From Ramlibacter tataouinensis TTB310 (lineage in GTDB: Bacteria; Pseudomonadota; Gammaproteobacteria; Burkholderiales; Burkholderiaceae_C), in the NCBI RefSeq assembly GCF_000215705.1, contig NC_015677.1, forward strand, positions 1,128,001-1,192,000: DNA of 64,000 bases, written 5' to 3'. The translations under genes were made by a program, and so were the position numbers. Shown here in pieces: positions 44,688-53,289 of this stretch. The notes below the pieces were generated by a model that saw only the letters and a program-made list of their open reading frames with translations, ran no database searches and was not told the origin of the DNA. Position 1 is the first letter of the stretch. Each line of letters starts with the position of its first letter.

Positions 44688-45173
44688 TCACGGGCCAGCC
44701 TGCGTTTCCAGGCTCAGGCATTCAATGTCGGCCAAGGACGGAAACTGTCGATCATTGCTCACCAGGCAGGTCGCTCCAGCCTCCAGCGCCGTTGCCAGCT
44801 GCAAGGCATGCACCATTTTGAGTCCGTGCCTGGCACGCAGCGCAGCGGCGCGCTCGAAAGCCTTGCGACTGTGGCTGTGCAAGGCAATGCTGCCATCTTC
44901 CACCAGCAACTCACGCACGGCAGCCACTGCCTGCGCATCGTTGGCCTGCAGCGGCTTGACCAGCAATTCGGCCAGGGTGACGTCACCGGTGCAGCCCAGG
45001 ATCCGCTGGCGCGCGCAGGCTTGCAGCAATTCGAGGCACAGCGCAGCGTAGCGCTGGCTGGCACCCAGCACGTAGATGAAGATGTTGGTGTCGAAATAGA
45101 CGCGTCGGCCGGCATGGCGTTCGATCAGCGCGTCCGCTCGCAAGAGCATCGGCTGCGCACGCCTACCAGCCAT
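44688..45173 (-). CDS. PIN-domain (VapC-like) toxin
   Basis: The 161-residue protein has a PIN RNase domain: RVYFDTNIFIYVLG with the first acidic residue, an acidic Glu in DVTLAELLV, and the late VHALQLATALEAGATCLVSNDRQF with conserved Asp. VapC toxins cleave specific RNAs. The start at 45173 overlaps the antitoxin stop by 11 nt; an ATG at 45149 is also possible. Convergent with eda. Confidence 0.85.
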   Translation of the reverse strand: MAGRRAQPMLLRADALIERHAGRRVYFDTNIFIYVLGASQRYAALCLELLQACARQRILGCTGDVTLAELLVKPLQANDAQAVAAVRELLVEDGSIALHSHSRKAFERAAALRARHGLKMVHALQLATALEAGATCLVSNDRQFPSLADIECLSLETQAGP

Positions 45174-45411
45174 CGCGCAGGTCTTGGACGTACTTGTCCA
45201 TGGCCCGGCTGTCCTTGCCGTAGTGGCCTCGTGCCGCACCGAGAAAGCGGCTCATGTCCGAGACACCCTTGCCTGCACGCAGCGGCACCAGCTCGATCAC
45301 GCCATTGACGAAGCGCACGTCCAGCGCGTCGTCCACTTCCAGCCGTGCAGCCTCGACCACCTCGCTGGGCAAGGTGATCTGGCGGCGTTCACGCAGGCGT
45401 GCTGTGGTCAT
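45163..45411 (-). CDS. AbrB-like (VapB-type) antitoxin
   Basis: The 82-residue protein has an AbrB swapped-hairpin (about 3-45: RLRERRQITLPSEVVEAARL, DDALDVRFVNGVIELVP) and a toxin-binding tail with HYGKDSRAMDKYVQDLR. The ATG at 45411 is chosen over an upstream TTG because the palindromic operator at 45431-45455 would otherwise lie inside the gene. It overlaps its toxin partner. Confidence 0.85.
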   Translation of the reverse strand: MTTARLRERRQITLPSEVVEAARLEVDDALDVRFVNGVIELVPLRAGKGVSDMSRFLGAARGHYGKDSRAMDKYVQDLRDGW

Positions 45412-45430
45412 GGACAAGGGCGAGTCGTCT

Positions 45431-45455
45431 GATTTCTGATGGTACGTCAGAAATC
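45431..45455. promoter_or_regulatory. 25-bp palindromic operator of the PIN toxin-antitoxin operon
   Basis: GATTTCTGA and TCAGAAATC form perfect 9-bp arms around a 7-nt centre (TGGTACG), beginning 20 nt before the antitoxin start. It is markedly AT-richer than the surroundings and ends 6 nt from the gloA stop. It would be bound by the antitoxin for autorepression. Confidence 0.75.
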
Positions 45456-45461
45456 GAAAAA

Positions 45462-45848
45462 TCAACCCCGCCGCTCGATCAGCTCGATCTTGTAGCCGTC
45501 CGGGTCGGTCACGAAGGCGATCACGGTGCTGCCGCCCTTCACGGGGCCGGGCTCGCGCGTGATGTTGCCGCCGGACACGCGGATCTTCTCGCAGGCGGCA
45601 TGCACGTCGGGCACGCCCAGCGCGATGTGGCCGTAGGCCGTGCCCAGCTCGTAGCCGGGGACGCCGTGGTTGTAGGTCAGCTCGATCTCGGCATGCTCGG
45701 GGTTGCTACCGTAGCCGACGAAGGCCAGCGAGTACTTCTGCTCGGGCCGCTCGGTGGTGCGCAGCAGCTTCATGCCGAGCACGCGGGTGTAGAAGTCGAT
45801 GGAGCGCTGCAGGTCGCCCACCCGCAGCATGGTGTGGAGGAGTCGCAT
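45462..45848 (-). CDS. gloA: Lactoylglutathione lyase (glyoxalase I)
   Basis: The 128-residue enzyme isomerises the methylglyoxal-glutathione hemithioacetal. All four metal ligands are at E. coli positions: His5, Glu56, His74 and Glu122. The glutathione-binding [12 protein letters not shown] and [18 protein letters not shown] are intact. The ATG at 45848 is 7 nt after a GATAAT box and starts [13 protein letters not shown], as in known GloA; a longer frame is not needed. Confidence 0.95.
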   Translation of the reverse strand: MRLLHTMLRVGDLQRSIDFYTRVLGMKLLRTTERPEQKYSLAFVGYGSNPEHAEIELTYNHGVPGYELGTAYGHIALGVPDVHAACEKIRVSGGNITREPGPVKGGSTVIAFVTDPDGYKIELIERRG

Positions 45849-45855
45849 GCGGACG

Positions 45856-45861
45856 ATTATC
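45856..45861 (-). promoter_or_regulatory. Probable -10 box of gloA (leaderless)
   Basis: On the minus strand this reads GATAAT, followed by 7 nt and the gloA ATG. It is a near-consensus -10 hexamer with no room for a Shine-Dalgarno sequence. Confidence 0.5.
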
Positions 45862-45884
45862 GCCACGTCCGCGGCGGCTCGCCC

Positions 45885-46772
45885 TCAGCCCGCGGCGCCC
45901 GCCAGGTCGGCCAGGTGCGCCTCCAGGGCCGACAGCTCGTCCTCCTCGATCGCGCCCTTGCCCGCGATGGCGGCGAACACATGGCCGCCGAAGCCGTCCA
46001 CCGGGAAATAGCGGGTGAAGCCCCAGCCGATCAGCAGCTGTCCGAACAGGCTGGGCGAGAAGCGCGCCGACGCGCTGGCCATCTCCACGCCATTGAAGCG
46101 CAGCGTCTGCCGCCCCGGCCGCGAGGTCAGCGCCAGCACCACCGGGCGCTGCAGCGGCAGGCGCGCCTCGCCGGTCAGCACGACCTGCTGGCCCTTGGCG
46201 TCCACCCAGCGTGCCTGCGGGCAGCCGCCGGCCAGCCGCAGCTCGGAGACGTGGGTCTCCTCGGCCTTGGAGGCCTGGAAGGCCACGCCGCTGGCCTCGG
46301 CGCACGGCACGCTCAGGGCGATCAGCGCGAAGTGCGCGTCCTGCAGGTGGTAGGGCACGCGGTTGCCCGGGTGCGGCAGCACGCCGGGGGACATGGCGGC
46401 CTTCTTGCACCAGAAGCCCCAGGTCCCGGACGCCGTGTGGTCCGAGCAGCGCCGTCCCTCCAGCGTGCGCGCCACCGGCGCACGCGCCGCGGCGCGCTGC
46501 GGGTCCAGCCAGTTGAGCATCTGCATGGGGTGACCCAGGGAGGCGCCGAAGCCGGAGTCGGGGATGGCGCGCAGGAACTCGCCGTCGGCGGCCGGCCCCT
46601 CGTCGCCCAGGCGGGCGCGGCCGTCGGCCATCTCCCATTTGCTGGCGGCGTAGCGGGACAGGATGGCGCGCACGGCGGGGCGCGCCGGCCCGGTGTTGGC
46701 GGGGAGATCGAGCCGCTCCGACCAGGATGGCGTGTCGTATGGCTCGAAGGCGGCAGAAAGGCAGGTTTTCAT
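45885..46772 (-). CDS. Uncharacterised protein, probable lectin-like (LamG-type) fold
   Basis: The 295-residue protein has no clear signal peptide. Its middle has the SDHTASGTWGFWCKKA segment, and its C-terminal third alternates strands (VVLALTSRPGRQTLRFNGVEM) and ends FAAIAGKGAIEEDELSALEAHLADLAG. That last motif resembles the closing strand and helix of concanavalin-like LamG domains. I do not recognise a named family. The ATG at 46772 is preferred over a TTG four codons earlier. Function unknown. Confidence 0.6.
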   Translation of the reverse strand: MKTCLSAAFEPYDTPSWSERLDLPANTGPARPAVRAILSRYAASKWEMADGRARLGDEGPAADGEFLRAIPDSGFGASLGHPMQMLNWLDPQRAAARAPVARTLEGRRCSDHTASGTWGFWCKKAAMSPGVLPHPGNRVPYHLQDAHFALIALSVPCAEASGVAFQASKAEETHVSELRLAGGCPQARWVDAKGQQVVLTGEARLPLQRPVVLALTSRPGRQTLRFNGVEMASASARFSPSLFGQLLIGWGFTRYFPVDGFGGHVFAAIAGKGAIEEDELSALEAHLADLAGAAG

Positions 46773-47082
46773 GGCGTGGCGCAATGCTGCGGAGGTACAG
46801 CATCTCAGCAGCAGTCCTGCATGCTAGTGGGCGGGATCCGCGCGGCTGTGAGGCCGGGTCGGCAAACGTAAGCGTTTACCGGCGCCGGGCACCGCAGCCG
46901 GCGACAGGCTCGCATGCGGCGCGGCAGTGCGCGTTGGCTGAGATGCACGGGAATACAAGCTCAACAGCCGCGGATGCCAGCACGAACCGGCGTTGCTCCG
47001 ACTTGGCGGCGGCAGTCTGCGAGCGGGGGATTCAGCAGCAGAAGTTACTTTTGCTGCGACCGCCAAACGTCGCGCGGATGCC
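46773..47082. other. 310-bp intergenic region with two dyads
   Basis: No convincing frame crosses this gap. AAACGTAAGCGTTT (46864-46877) is a near-palindrome in a lower-GC pocket and could be an operator for the lectin-like gene. A second dyad, CAGCA...TGCTG (47036-47056), is palindromic across 21 bp except for its centre and one wobble pair. It lies inside a larger imperfect stem (47003-47015 with 47054-47066) just past the thioesterase stop, where it may act as a terminator. Confidence 0.4.
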
Positions 47083-47637
47083 TCAACCGGCTTTGGCGGG
47101 CGGCAGCTCGAACACCAGGCAGGTGGTGGTGGCATGGGCGTACAGCGTGCCGTCGGGACCGTACAGACGGCCTTCGGCCGTGGCCAGCTGGCCGCCGCAG
47201 TGCAGCACCTGGCCTTGCGCGCGCACGCGCGGCGCCTTGGCGCCTATGCCGCGCACCAGGTTCACGCTGAGCTCGGCGGTCGTGTACGCGCGGCCCGGCG
47301 GCATCAGGGTGTGCACGGCGCAGCCCATGGCCGAATCCAGCAGGGTGGCGTACCAGCCGCCATGGACGGTGCCCATCGGGTTGAGGTGGGTGGGTCCCGG
47401 CGTGCCCTGGAACAGCGCGCGCCCTTCGCCCACCTCGAGCAGCATGAAGTCCAGCGTCCTGGCGATGGGAGGGTAGGGGAAGTCGCCGCGCAGCATGGCC
47501 TGCATCAGCGCCAGGCCGCTGCGGCCCGCCACCTGGGCCGGTGCCGCCACGCCCGGGCCCGGGCCGCGCTCCAGCCGTTGCACCACCTCGGCCTCCTGCG
47601 CCAGCCAGGCCTGCAGCTCGTCCCGGTTCTTTTCCAT
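47083..47637 (-). CDS. PaaI-type acyl-CoA thioesterase (hotdog fold)
   Basis: The 184-residue protein has the hotdog-fold catalytic segment LNPMGTVHGGWYATLLDSAMGCAVHT, with the G-x-V-H-G-G-x2 helix start and a buried Asp. Thioesterases of this type hydrolyse aryl- or acyl-CoA. The ATG at 47637 follows GGAGGT. Divergent from the marR gene, with the TTGCATATGCAA operator in between, so it is a likely MarR target. Confidence 0.87.
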   Translation of the reverse strand: MEKNRDELQAWLAQEAEVVQRLERGPGPGVAAPAQVAGRSGLALMQAMLRGDFPYPPIARTLDFMLLEVGEGRALFQGTPGPTHLNPMGTVHGGWYATLLDSAMGCAVHTLMPPGRAYTTAELSVNLVRGIGAKAPRVRAQGQVLHCGGQLATAEGRLYGPDGTLYAHATTTCLVFELPPAKAG

Positions 47638-47653
47638 GGGCACCTCCAGAAAG

Positions 47654-47681
47654 TTGCATATGCAAAACTTGCAGCTACAAT
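47654..47681. promoter_or_regulatory. MarR operator and -10 box in the divergent gap
   Basis: TTGCATATGCAA (47654-47665) is a perfect 12-bp palindrome, followed by a third half-site TTGCAG at 47669-47674. A TACAAT -10 box at 47676-47681 lies 8 nt before the marR ATG. MarR bound here would cover both the thioesterase and marR promoters. Confidence 0.72.
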
Positions 47682-47689
47682 AAATCGCC

Positions 47690-48145
47690 ATGGACACCGC
47701 CGTCAAGCCCCAGGGCTGCACCAACCTCAAGCTGCGCCAGCTGATGCGCCGGGTGGCGCAGCACTACGACGCCGAGGTCGGCAAGACCGGCCTCAAGGGC
47801 ACGCAGTACTCGCTGCTGTCCTATGTCTGCAAGCTGGGCCCGATCCGGCCCGGCGACCTGGCGCGCGAGATGAAGCTCGACGCCTCCACCCTCACGCGCA
47901 ACCTCAAGCCGCTGCTGGCCGCGGGCTGGCTCAGCCTGGAGCCCGGGACCGACGGCCGCAGCCGCCTGGTGAGCGCCACCGATGCCGGCCGCGACAAGCG
48001 GCAGGAGGCGCAGCGCCGCTGGCGCGTGGCCCAGGAAGGCATCAATGCCGCGCTGGGCGCGGAGCGCGTGGTCGCGCTGCACGCGCTGATCGACGAGTGC
48101 ATGGAACGACTGGCCCCCCCAGCCGCAGGAGAGAGCGATGACTGA
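47690..48145 (+). CDS. MarR family transcriptional regulator
   Basis: The 151-residue protein has the MarR winged helix (about 40-105): GTQYSLLSYVCKLGPIRPGDLAREMKLDASTLTRNLKPL in part, then the DGRSRLVSATDAG wing. It overlaps the MATE gene by 8 nt, so it is likely to control that transporter, itself and the divergent thioesterase through the palindrome upstream. The inducer is unknown. Confidence 0.9.
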   Translation: MDTAVKPQGCTNLKLRQLMRRVAQHYDAEVGKTGLKGTQYSLLSYVCKLGPIRPGDLAREMKLDASTLTRNLKPLLAAGWLSLEPGTDGRSRLVSATDAGRDKRQEAQRRWRVAQEGINAALGAERVVALHALIDECMERLAPPAAGESDD

Positions 48146-49391
48146 CACCCCGGGCGCTTCCGCGCGCCGCATGGCGTTCTGGCTGGTGATGATGCAGATG
48201 ATGTCGGCCGGCGCCATGGGCGGGGGCGTTGCCTCGGCCATCGCGCGGGCGCTGGGGGCGCAGCGGCGCGCCGACGCCGACGCGCTGGCCGTGCATGCGC
48301 TGGTGCTGGCGCTGGGCTTCGCCCTGCTGTTCACCGTCGGCCTGTGGCTGGGCGGGCCGGCCTTGTACCGCCAGATGGGCGGCAGCGGCGCCTCGCTGCA
48401 GGCGGCGCTGACCTATTCCAACTGGGTGTTCGCCGGCGCCCTCGTGGTGTGGCTGTTCAATTCGCTGGCGGCCGTGGTGCGCGGTACCGGCAACATGGCG
48501 CTCCCGGCCATCGTCACCTCCGGCGGGCTGTTCGTGCTGATCCCGCTGTCGCCGCTGCTGATCTTCGGCTGGGGCCCGGTGCCGGCCTTGGGCATCGCCG
48601 GCGGCGCCGTCGCGCTGCTGGTCTATTACGCCGGCGGCATGCTGGCGCTGGCGCTGTACCTGCGCTCGCCGCGCAGCCTGATCAAGCCCTCGCTGCACGG
48701 CGGCGGGCTGCGCTGGCCGCTGGCGCGCGACATCCTGCGCGTCGGCCTGGTGGCCACGGTGTCGGCGCTGGCCACCAACCTGACCATCGGCATCGCCACC
48801 GCCCTGGTCGGCCGGCTCGGCCCGGCCGCCATCGCCGGCTACGGCACGGCCTCGCGGCTGGAGTACCTGCTGGTGCCGCTGGTGTTCGGCCTGGGCGCGC
48901 CGCTGGTGGCCATGGTGGGCACCTGCATCGGTGCCGGGCGGCGCGAGCGCGCCCTGCAGGCCACCTGGGTGGGCGCCCTGATCGCGGGCGTCCTGTGCGA
49001 GGCCGTGGGCCTGGCGGCCGCCTGTTTCCCGCGGCCGCTGCTGTCGCTGTTCGGTTCCGACCCGGCCATGCTGGAGGCCGGCAGCCGCTACCTGCAGATC
49101 GTGGGGCCGGCCTACGGCTTCTTCGGCTTCGGCCTGGCGCTGTACTTCGCCTCGCAGGGCGCCGGCCGCCTGGCCTGGCCGCTGCTGGGCAACGTGGTCC
49201 GGCTGGCGGTGGCGGGCGGCGTGGGCTGGCTGGCGCTGGCCGCGGGCGCCGGGCTGGCCGGCATCTTTGCCGCGCAGGCCGTGGCGCTGCTGCTGTACGG
49301 CGCGGTGAACGGGCTGGCGATCGCCGGCGGCGCCTGGTTCGGCTGGCCCGGGCGGCCGCGCGCGCCGGCCTACTGGGCACTGCGTAGCTGA
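48138..49391 (+). CDS. MATE family efflux transporter lacking the first helix
   Basis: The 417-residue protein matches MATE transporters from MMQMMSAGAMGGGVASAIARALGA onward, but in full-length members that block lies near residue 65. Here it begins at residue 22, after MTDTPGASARRMAFWLV. The normal first helix and its ETxFxGxLG-type loop, about 45 residues, seem to be deleted in frame. The remainder (two-fold repeat, LAAxxRGTGN and the C-terminal helices) is intact. Activity may be lost or changed. It overlaps the MarR stop by 8 nt. Confidence 0.8.
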   Translation: MTDTPGASARRMAFWLVMMQMMSAGAMGGGVASAIARALGAQRRADADALAVHALVLALGFALLFTVGLWLGGPALYRQMGGSGASLQAALTYSNWVFAGALVVWLFNSLAAVVRGTGNMALPAIVTSGGLFVLIPLSPLLIFGWGPVPALGIAGGAVALLVYYAGGMLALALYLRSPRSLIKPSLHGGGLRWPLARDILRVGLVATVSALATNLTIGIATALVGRLGPAAIAGYGTASRLEYLLVPLVFGLGAPLVAMVGTCIGAGRRERALQATWVGALIAGVLCEAVGLAAACFPRPLLSLFGSDPAMLEAGSRYLQIVGPAYGFFGFGLALYFASQGAGRLAWPLLGNVVRLAVAGGVGWLALAAGAGLAGIFAAQAVALLLYGAVNGLAIAGGAWFGWPGRPRAPAYWALRS

Positions 49392-49466
49392 TCCAGAAGG
49401 TGGCCGCGCTCTTGCCGCACAATGGCAGGCTCCCCTTCGCACCAACCGACCCCTGAGAGGCAGCGC

Positions 49467-50906
49467 ATGACCTATCCCAGCACCCAGCTCTTCATCAACG
49501 GCCAGTGGCAGGACGCGGCGGACGGCCGCACGCTGGCGGTGTTCAACCCGGCGACGGGCAAGGAGATCGGCCGCGTGGCCCATGCGTCCAAGGCCGACCT
49601 GGACCAGGCGCTGGCCGCCGCGCAGAAGGGTTTCGAGACCTGGCGCGACATGACCGCCGCCGACCGCAGCAAGGTCATGCGCAAGGCCGCCGGCTTCATG
49701 CGCGAGCGCGCCGAGGCCATCGGCCGCCTGCTGACGCAGGAGCAGGGCAAGCCGCTGGCCGAGGCCAAGGGCGAGGCCCTGGCCGCGGCCGACATCATCG
49801 AGTGGTTCGCCGAGGAGGGCTTCCGCGTCTACGGCCGCATCGTGCCCTCGCGCTGGAACCTGTCGGTGCGGCAGATGGTGGTGAAGGACCCGGTGGGCCC
49901 GGTGGCCGCGTTCACGCCCTGGAACTTCCCGATCAACCAGGTGGTGCGCAAGGTGGGCGCGGCCCTGGCCGCCGGCTGCTCCATGCTGGTCAAGGCGCCG
50001 GAGGAGACGCCCGCCGGCCCGGCCGAGCTGATCCGCGCCTTCCAGGACGCCGGCCTGCCGCCCGGGGTGCTGGGCCTGGTCTACGGCAACCCGGCCGAGA
50101 TCTCCAGCTACCTGATCCCGCATCCCGTGATCCGCAAGATCACCTTCACCGGCTCCACGCCGGTGGGCAAGCAGCTGGCCGCGATGGCTGGCCAGCACAT
50201 GAAGCGCGTGACCATGGAGCTGGGCGGCCATGCGCCGGTGATCGTCTGCGAGGACGCCGACATCGCGCTCGCGGCCAAGTCCGCGGGCAGCGCCAAGTTC
50301 CGCAACGCCGGCCAGGTGTGCATCTCGCCCACGCGCTTCCTGGTGCACGAGAGCGTCAAGAAGGAGTTCGCCAGCGCGCTGGCGCAGCAGGCCCAGAAGC
50401 TCAAGGTGGGCGACGGCCTGGCCGAGGGCACGCAGATGGGCCCGCTGGCCAACCCGCGCCGCCTGACCGCCATGGCCGAGTTCACCAAGGACGCCGTGGC
50501 CAAGGGCGCCACCGTGCTGGCCGGCGGCGAGCGCATCGGCGATGCCGGCAACTTCTGGCAGCCCACCATCCTGGCCGACGTGCCGGTGGAGGCCAAGGTG
50601 TTCAACGACGAGCCCTTCGGCCCCATGGCCGCCATCCGCAGCTTCAACACGCTGGACGAGGCCATCGCCGAGTCCAACCGCCTGCCCTACGGCCTGGCCG
50701 GCTATGCGTTCACCAAGTCGCTGAAGAACGCCGACCTGCTGGCGCGGCGAGTCGAGGTCGGCATGCTGTGGGTCAACATGCCGGCCATGCCCTCGGCCGA
50801 GCTGCCCTTCGGCGGCGTCAAGGACTCGGGTTATGGCTCCGAAGGCGGCCCCGAGGCGCTGGAGGCCTACCTCAACACCCGCGCGGTCAGCGTGGCGAAC
50901 GTCTGA
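49467..50906 (+). CDS. NAD(P)-dependent aldehyde dehydrogenase, succinate-semialdehyde type
   Basis: The 479-residue enzyme has the cofactor FTPWNFP motif, FTGSTPVGK, the catalytic Glu in [11 protein letters not shown], the catalytic Cys in [12 protein letters not shown], and the EPFGP block. The GQVCISP context and overall sequence resemble succinate/2,5-dioxovalerate semialdehyde dehydrogenases, which oxidise end products of sugar-acid breakdown. RBS GAGAGG precedes the ATG. No operon partner is adjacent. Confidence 0.9.
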   Translation: MTYPSTQLFINGQWQDAADGRTLAVFNPATGKEIGRVAHASKADLDQALAAAQKGFETWRDMTAADRSKVMRKAAGFMRERAEAIGRLLTQEQGKPLAEAKGEALAAADIIEWFAEEGFRVYGRIVPSRWNLSVRQMVVKDPVGPVAAFTPWNFPINQVVRKVGAALAAGCSMLVKAPEETPAGPAELIRAFQDAGLPPGVLGLVYGNPAEISSYLIPHPVIRKITFTGSTPVGKQLAAMAGQHMKRVTMELGGHAPVIVCEDADIALAAKSAGSAKFRNAGQVCISPTRFLVHESVKKEFASALAQQAQKLKVGDGLAEGTQMGPLANPRRLTAMAEFTKDAVAKGATVLAGGERIGDAGNFWQPTILADVPVEAKVFNDEPFGPMAAIRSFNTLDEAIAESNRLPYGLAGYAFTKSLKNADLLARRVEVGMLWVNMPAMPSAELPFGGVKDSGYGSEGGPEALEAYLNTRAVSVANV

Positions 50907-50953
50907 GTGGTCGTCGCAAAGACGCTGCACGTTTTTGCGACGGTGATGATCAG

Positions 50954-51226
50954 ATGAACATATCGCTGCTGATTGCCGGTACCAGCGTCCTGGTGCTCTC
51001 CAGTTGCGCGGTCGCGCCCCCGACGGTGATCGTGCAGCCCCAGCCGCGCATCGTTGTCGCTCCGGCACCCGCCCTGGCAGTGGACATTCCGCCGGGGCAC
51101 TACCCGCCACCTGGCAGCTGCCGGATCTGGATTCCTGGCGTACCCGCCGGGCAGCAGTCCCCGCCTGGGCGGTGCGCTGACTTGCAGCATCGCGTTCCGC
51201 CCGGCGGCGTACTCGTGGGTCGGTGA
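50954..51226 (+). CDS. Small proline-rich lipoprotein
   Basis: The 90-residue protein has a lipoprotein signal with VLVLSSC (Cys18) and a Pro-rich mature part. It contains PPGHYPPPGSCRIWIPG and PAGQQSPPGRC, a pattern I recall in small envelope lipoproteins of proteobacteria. No function is known. It follows the aldehyde dehydrogenase by 47 nt. Confidence 0.65.
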   Translation: MNISLLIAGTSVLVLSSCAVAPPTVIVQPQPRIVVAPAPALAVDIPPGHYPPPGSCRIWIPGVPAGQQSPPGRCADLQHRVPPGGVLVGR

Positions 51227-51297
51227 CCTGTTGCGTGCTTGCACCACCGAGCAATTCTTCACACACGAGGCGGGCCTGCAGCCTACAAACTCACCTC

Positions 51298-51648
51298 ATG
51301 AAAGTGATTCGCGTCAGCACCATCCTGTTTGCCCTGGCAACCTTGCCGTTCGCGGCCATCGCCGACCCGGACAAGGACGAGAGCGGCCACGGCAAGTACC
51401 GCCATGGCCGGTCCGAATTCAAGCATGAGTACCGGGACGGCAACTGCAAGGTTGAGATCAAGCAGAAGAAGAATGGCGACTACAAGGAGGAGCGCAAGTG
51501 CAAGGGGCACCAGCATGTCCATGCGCCCGCTCCTGTTTATGTGGTTCCGCAGCCGGTGGTGGTGGCCCCCCAGCCGGTGTACGTGCCGGCGCCTGCAGTG
51601 GTCGTCGAGCCTGGTGTAACCATTCGGGGCACCATCCACCTGAAGTAA
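51298..51648 (+). CDS. Small exported basic/Pro-rich protein
   Basis: The 116-residue protein has a signal peptide (about 1-22), a charged middle (KYRHGRSEFKHEYRDGNCKVEIKQKK) with two Cys, and a Pro/Val-rich tail with repeated VVxPQPVYVP. It is likely periplasmic or envelope-linked. Together with the small lipoprotein 72 nt upstream it forms a pair of envelope proteins of unknown role. Confidence 0.68.
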   Translation: MKVIRVSTILFALATLPFAAIADPDKDESGHGKYRHGRSEFKHEYRDGNCKVEIKQKKNGDYKEERKCKGHQHVHAPAPVYVVPQPVVVAPQPVYVPAPAVVVEPGVTIRGTIHLK

Positions 51649-51671
51649 GTCCAGAACCCCTGCGCAGACGT

Positions 51672-52391
51672 TCAGGTGCGTTTGACCGACGCCAGCACGG
51701 CTGGCAGAAAGGCCGCCCGTACCTCTGACGCACCACGCAGGCTGGGCTCGATGGTGCGGGTGAACCAGGAGGCGTCGCCCCGCAGGAAGTGCGCGTGCAG
51801 GTCCACCAGCTGGCCATGCCGCGCCGCGGCCGCGGCCAGCACCTCGTTGACCCGGCGGTGGTTGGCGCGGGCGATGCGCGCGTCGATGCCCAGGAAGTTG
51901 TTCGCGTCGTTGCCCAGGGTCGGGTCGTAGACGTTGCCGATCAGCACCGGCCGGACCTTCAGCCCGCGCAGGAAGCGCTCCAGCCTGGATTCGAACTCGC
52001 GGATGCCCGGCCCGCTGTCCGCCGCCAGGCCGCGCAGCAGGTCGTTGCCGCCCACCGTCAGCACGGCCAGCGCCGGGCCTGAGGCCGCCAGCCGCCGTGC
52101 CTGGTCGGGCAGGTCGTCCACCGTGGCGCCGTCCACCGCGCGATGCTCCAGCCGCGCCGGTCCGATCGTCTGCAGGTCGCGCCCGCGGAACCCGGGGAAC
52201 AGCGCGTCGTCGTTGCGCACCAGCAGCTGGCCGGGGTGGACGCCATGCTCGTTGTAGCGCCCGCAGTCCAGGATGGAGTCGCCGAAGGTGTACAGGGTCA
52301 TGCGGCGCTCCTGCGCGGTGGCCGGCAGGCCGGGCAGCAGCGCGGCGATGAGCGCGCAGAACCTGCGCCGGCTGCTGGTGGGGCTTGCCAT
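51672..52391 (-). CDS. SGNH/GDSL-type hydrolase with altered C-terminal motif
   Basis: The 239-residue protein has an N-terminal basic/hydrophobic signal, the nucleophile block TFGDSILD, the Gly block, and TVGGNDLL. The expected Asp-x-x-His near the C-terminus is not recognisable. In its place is LRGDASWFTRTIEPSLRG. Either the triad uses other residues or the protein is inactive. The ATG at 52391 is preferred over a GTG three codons earlier. Convergent with the small exported protein. Confidence 0.78.
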   Translation of the reverse strand: MASPTSSRRRFCALIAALLPGLPATAQERRMTLYTFGDSILDCGRYNEHGVHPGQLLVRNDDALFPGFRGRDLQTIGPARLEHRAVDGATVDDLPDQARRLAASGPALAVLTVGGNDLLRGLAADSGPGIREFESRLERFLRGLKVRPVLIGNVYDPTLGNDANNFLGIDARIARANHRRVNEVLAAAAARHGQLVDLHAHFLRGDASWFTRTIEPSLRGASEVRAAFLPAVLASVKRT

Positions 52392-52464
52392 GGAGCCCAC
52401 TGTGCCGCGCGCCGCCCCGGCGTCTGTCGGCGCGCACTGACGATGCGCGTCAGCGCCGCAGGCG

Positions 52465-53289
52465 CTAGGCCGGCACCGTGTAGTTGAGCGTCATGCGCCC
52501 GCCGTCCACCACCACGATCTCGCCGGTGACGTAGCTGGCGGCGTCGCTGGCCAGCCAGGCCACGGCGTCGGCGATCTCGGACGGCTGCCCCAGCCGCTTC
52601 ATGGGCGTGCGGCTCATGATGCGCGCACGGGCTTCCTCGCTGGTCAGCACCGCCTGGGCCGCCAGCTCGGTGGCGATGGTGCCCGGCGCCACGGCATTGA
52701 CGCGGATGCCCCGGTCGGCCAGCGCCAGGGCCATCACGCGGGTGAGCTGGTTGATGCCGCCCTTGCTGACGTTGTAGCTGGCGATGCTGGGGATGGCCAG
52801 CACGCCGTTGACCGAGCTCATGTTGACGATGGCGCCGCGCATGGCGCCGCCCGCTGCGTCCTGCCGTGCCGGCTGCCGGACCATCTGGCGCGCCACCGCC
52901 TGGCCCATGAGGAAGGCCCCCTTGAGGTTGACGCGCAGCACGGCGTCGAAATCGGCCTCGCTCACGTCCAGGAAATCGGCGGCCTTGAAGATGCCCGCGT
53001 TGTTGACCAGCACGTCGATGCGGCCGTGCAGCGCCACGGCCTGGGCGACGGCGGTATCGACCTGTGCCTTGTCGCCCACGTCGCAATGCAGGTAGCGGGC
53101 GCCCAGCTCGGCTGCCAGGGCCTGGCCGCGCGCCTGCGCGATGTCGGCGATCAGCACCTGCGCGCCCTCGCGGGCGAAGCGCCGGGCGCAGGCCTCGCCG
53201 ATGCCCTGGGCGCCGCCGGTGACGATGCAGACGCGGCCGCGCAGGCCGAAGGAGATGGGGTCGTCGTTCTGCGGCTGCGCGGTGTTCAT
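52465..53289 (-). CDS. SDR dehydrogenase, probably sugar 1-dehydrogenase
   Basis: The 274-residue protein has [14 protein letters not shown], catalytic Ser in NMSSVNG and YNVSKGG. It overlaps dgoA by 4 nt and lies last in the dgoK-dgoA series. In a De Ley-Doudoroff route this step would be the oxidation of galactose or a similar aldose (inference). Other sugar-acid substrates are equally possible. Confidence 0.83.
   Translation of the reverse strand: MNTAQPQNDDPISFGLRGRVCIVTGGAQGIGEACARRFAREGAQVLIADIAQARGQALAAELGARYLHCDVGDKAQVDTAVAQAVALHGRIDVLVNNAGIFKAADFLDVSEADFDAVLRVNLKGAFLMGQAVARQMVRQPARQDAAGGAMRGAIVNMSSVNGVLAIPSIASYNVSKGGINQLTRVMALALADRGIRVNAVAPGTIATELAAQAVLTSEEARARIMSRTPMKRLGQPSEIADAVAWLASDAASYVTGEIVVVDGGRMTLNYTVPA

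Noticed and set aside
47657..47663. GCATATG as part of an NdeI-like cloning scar
   Set aside because: It belongs to the natural TTGCATATGCAA dyad between divergent genes.
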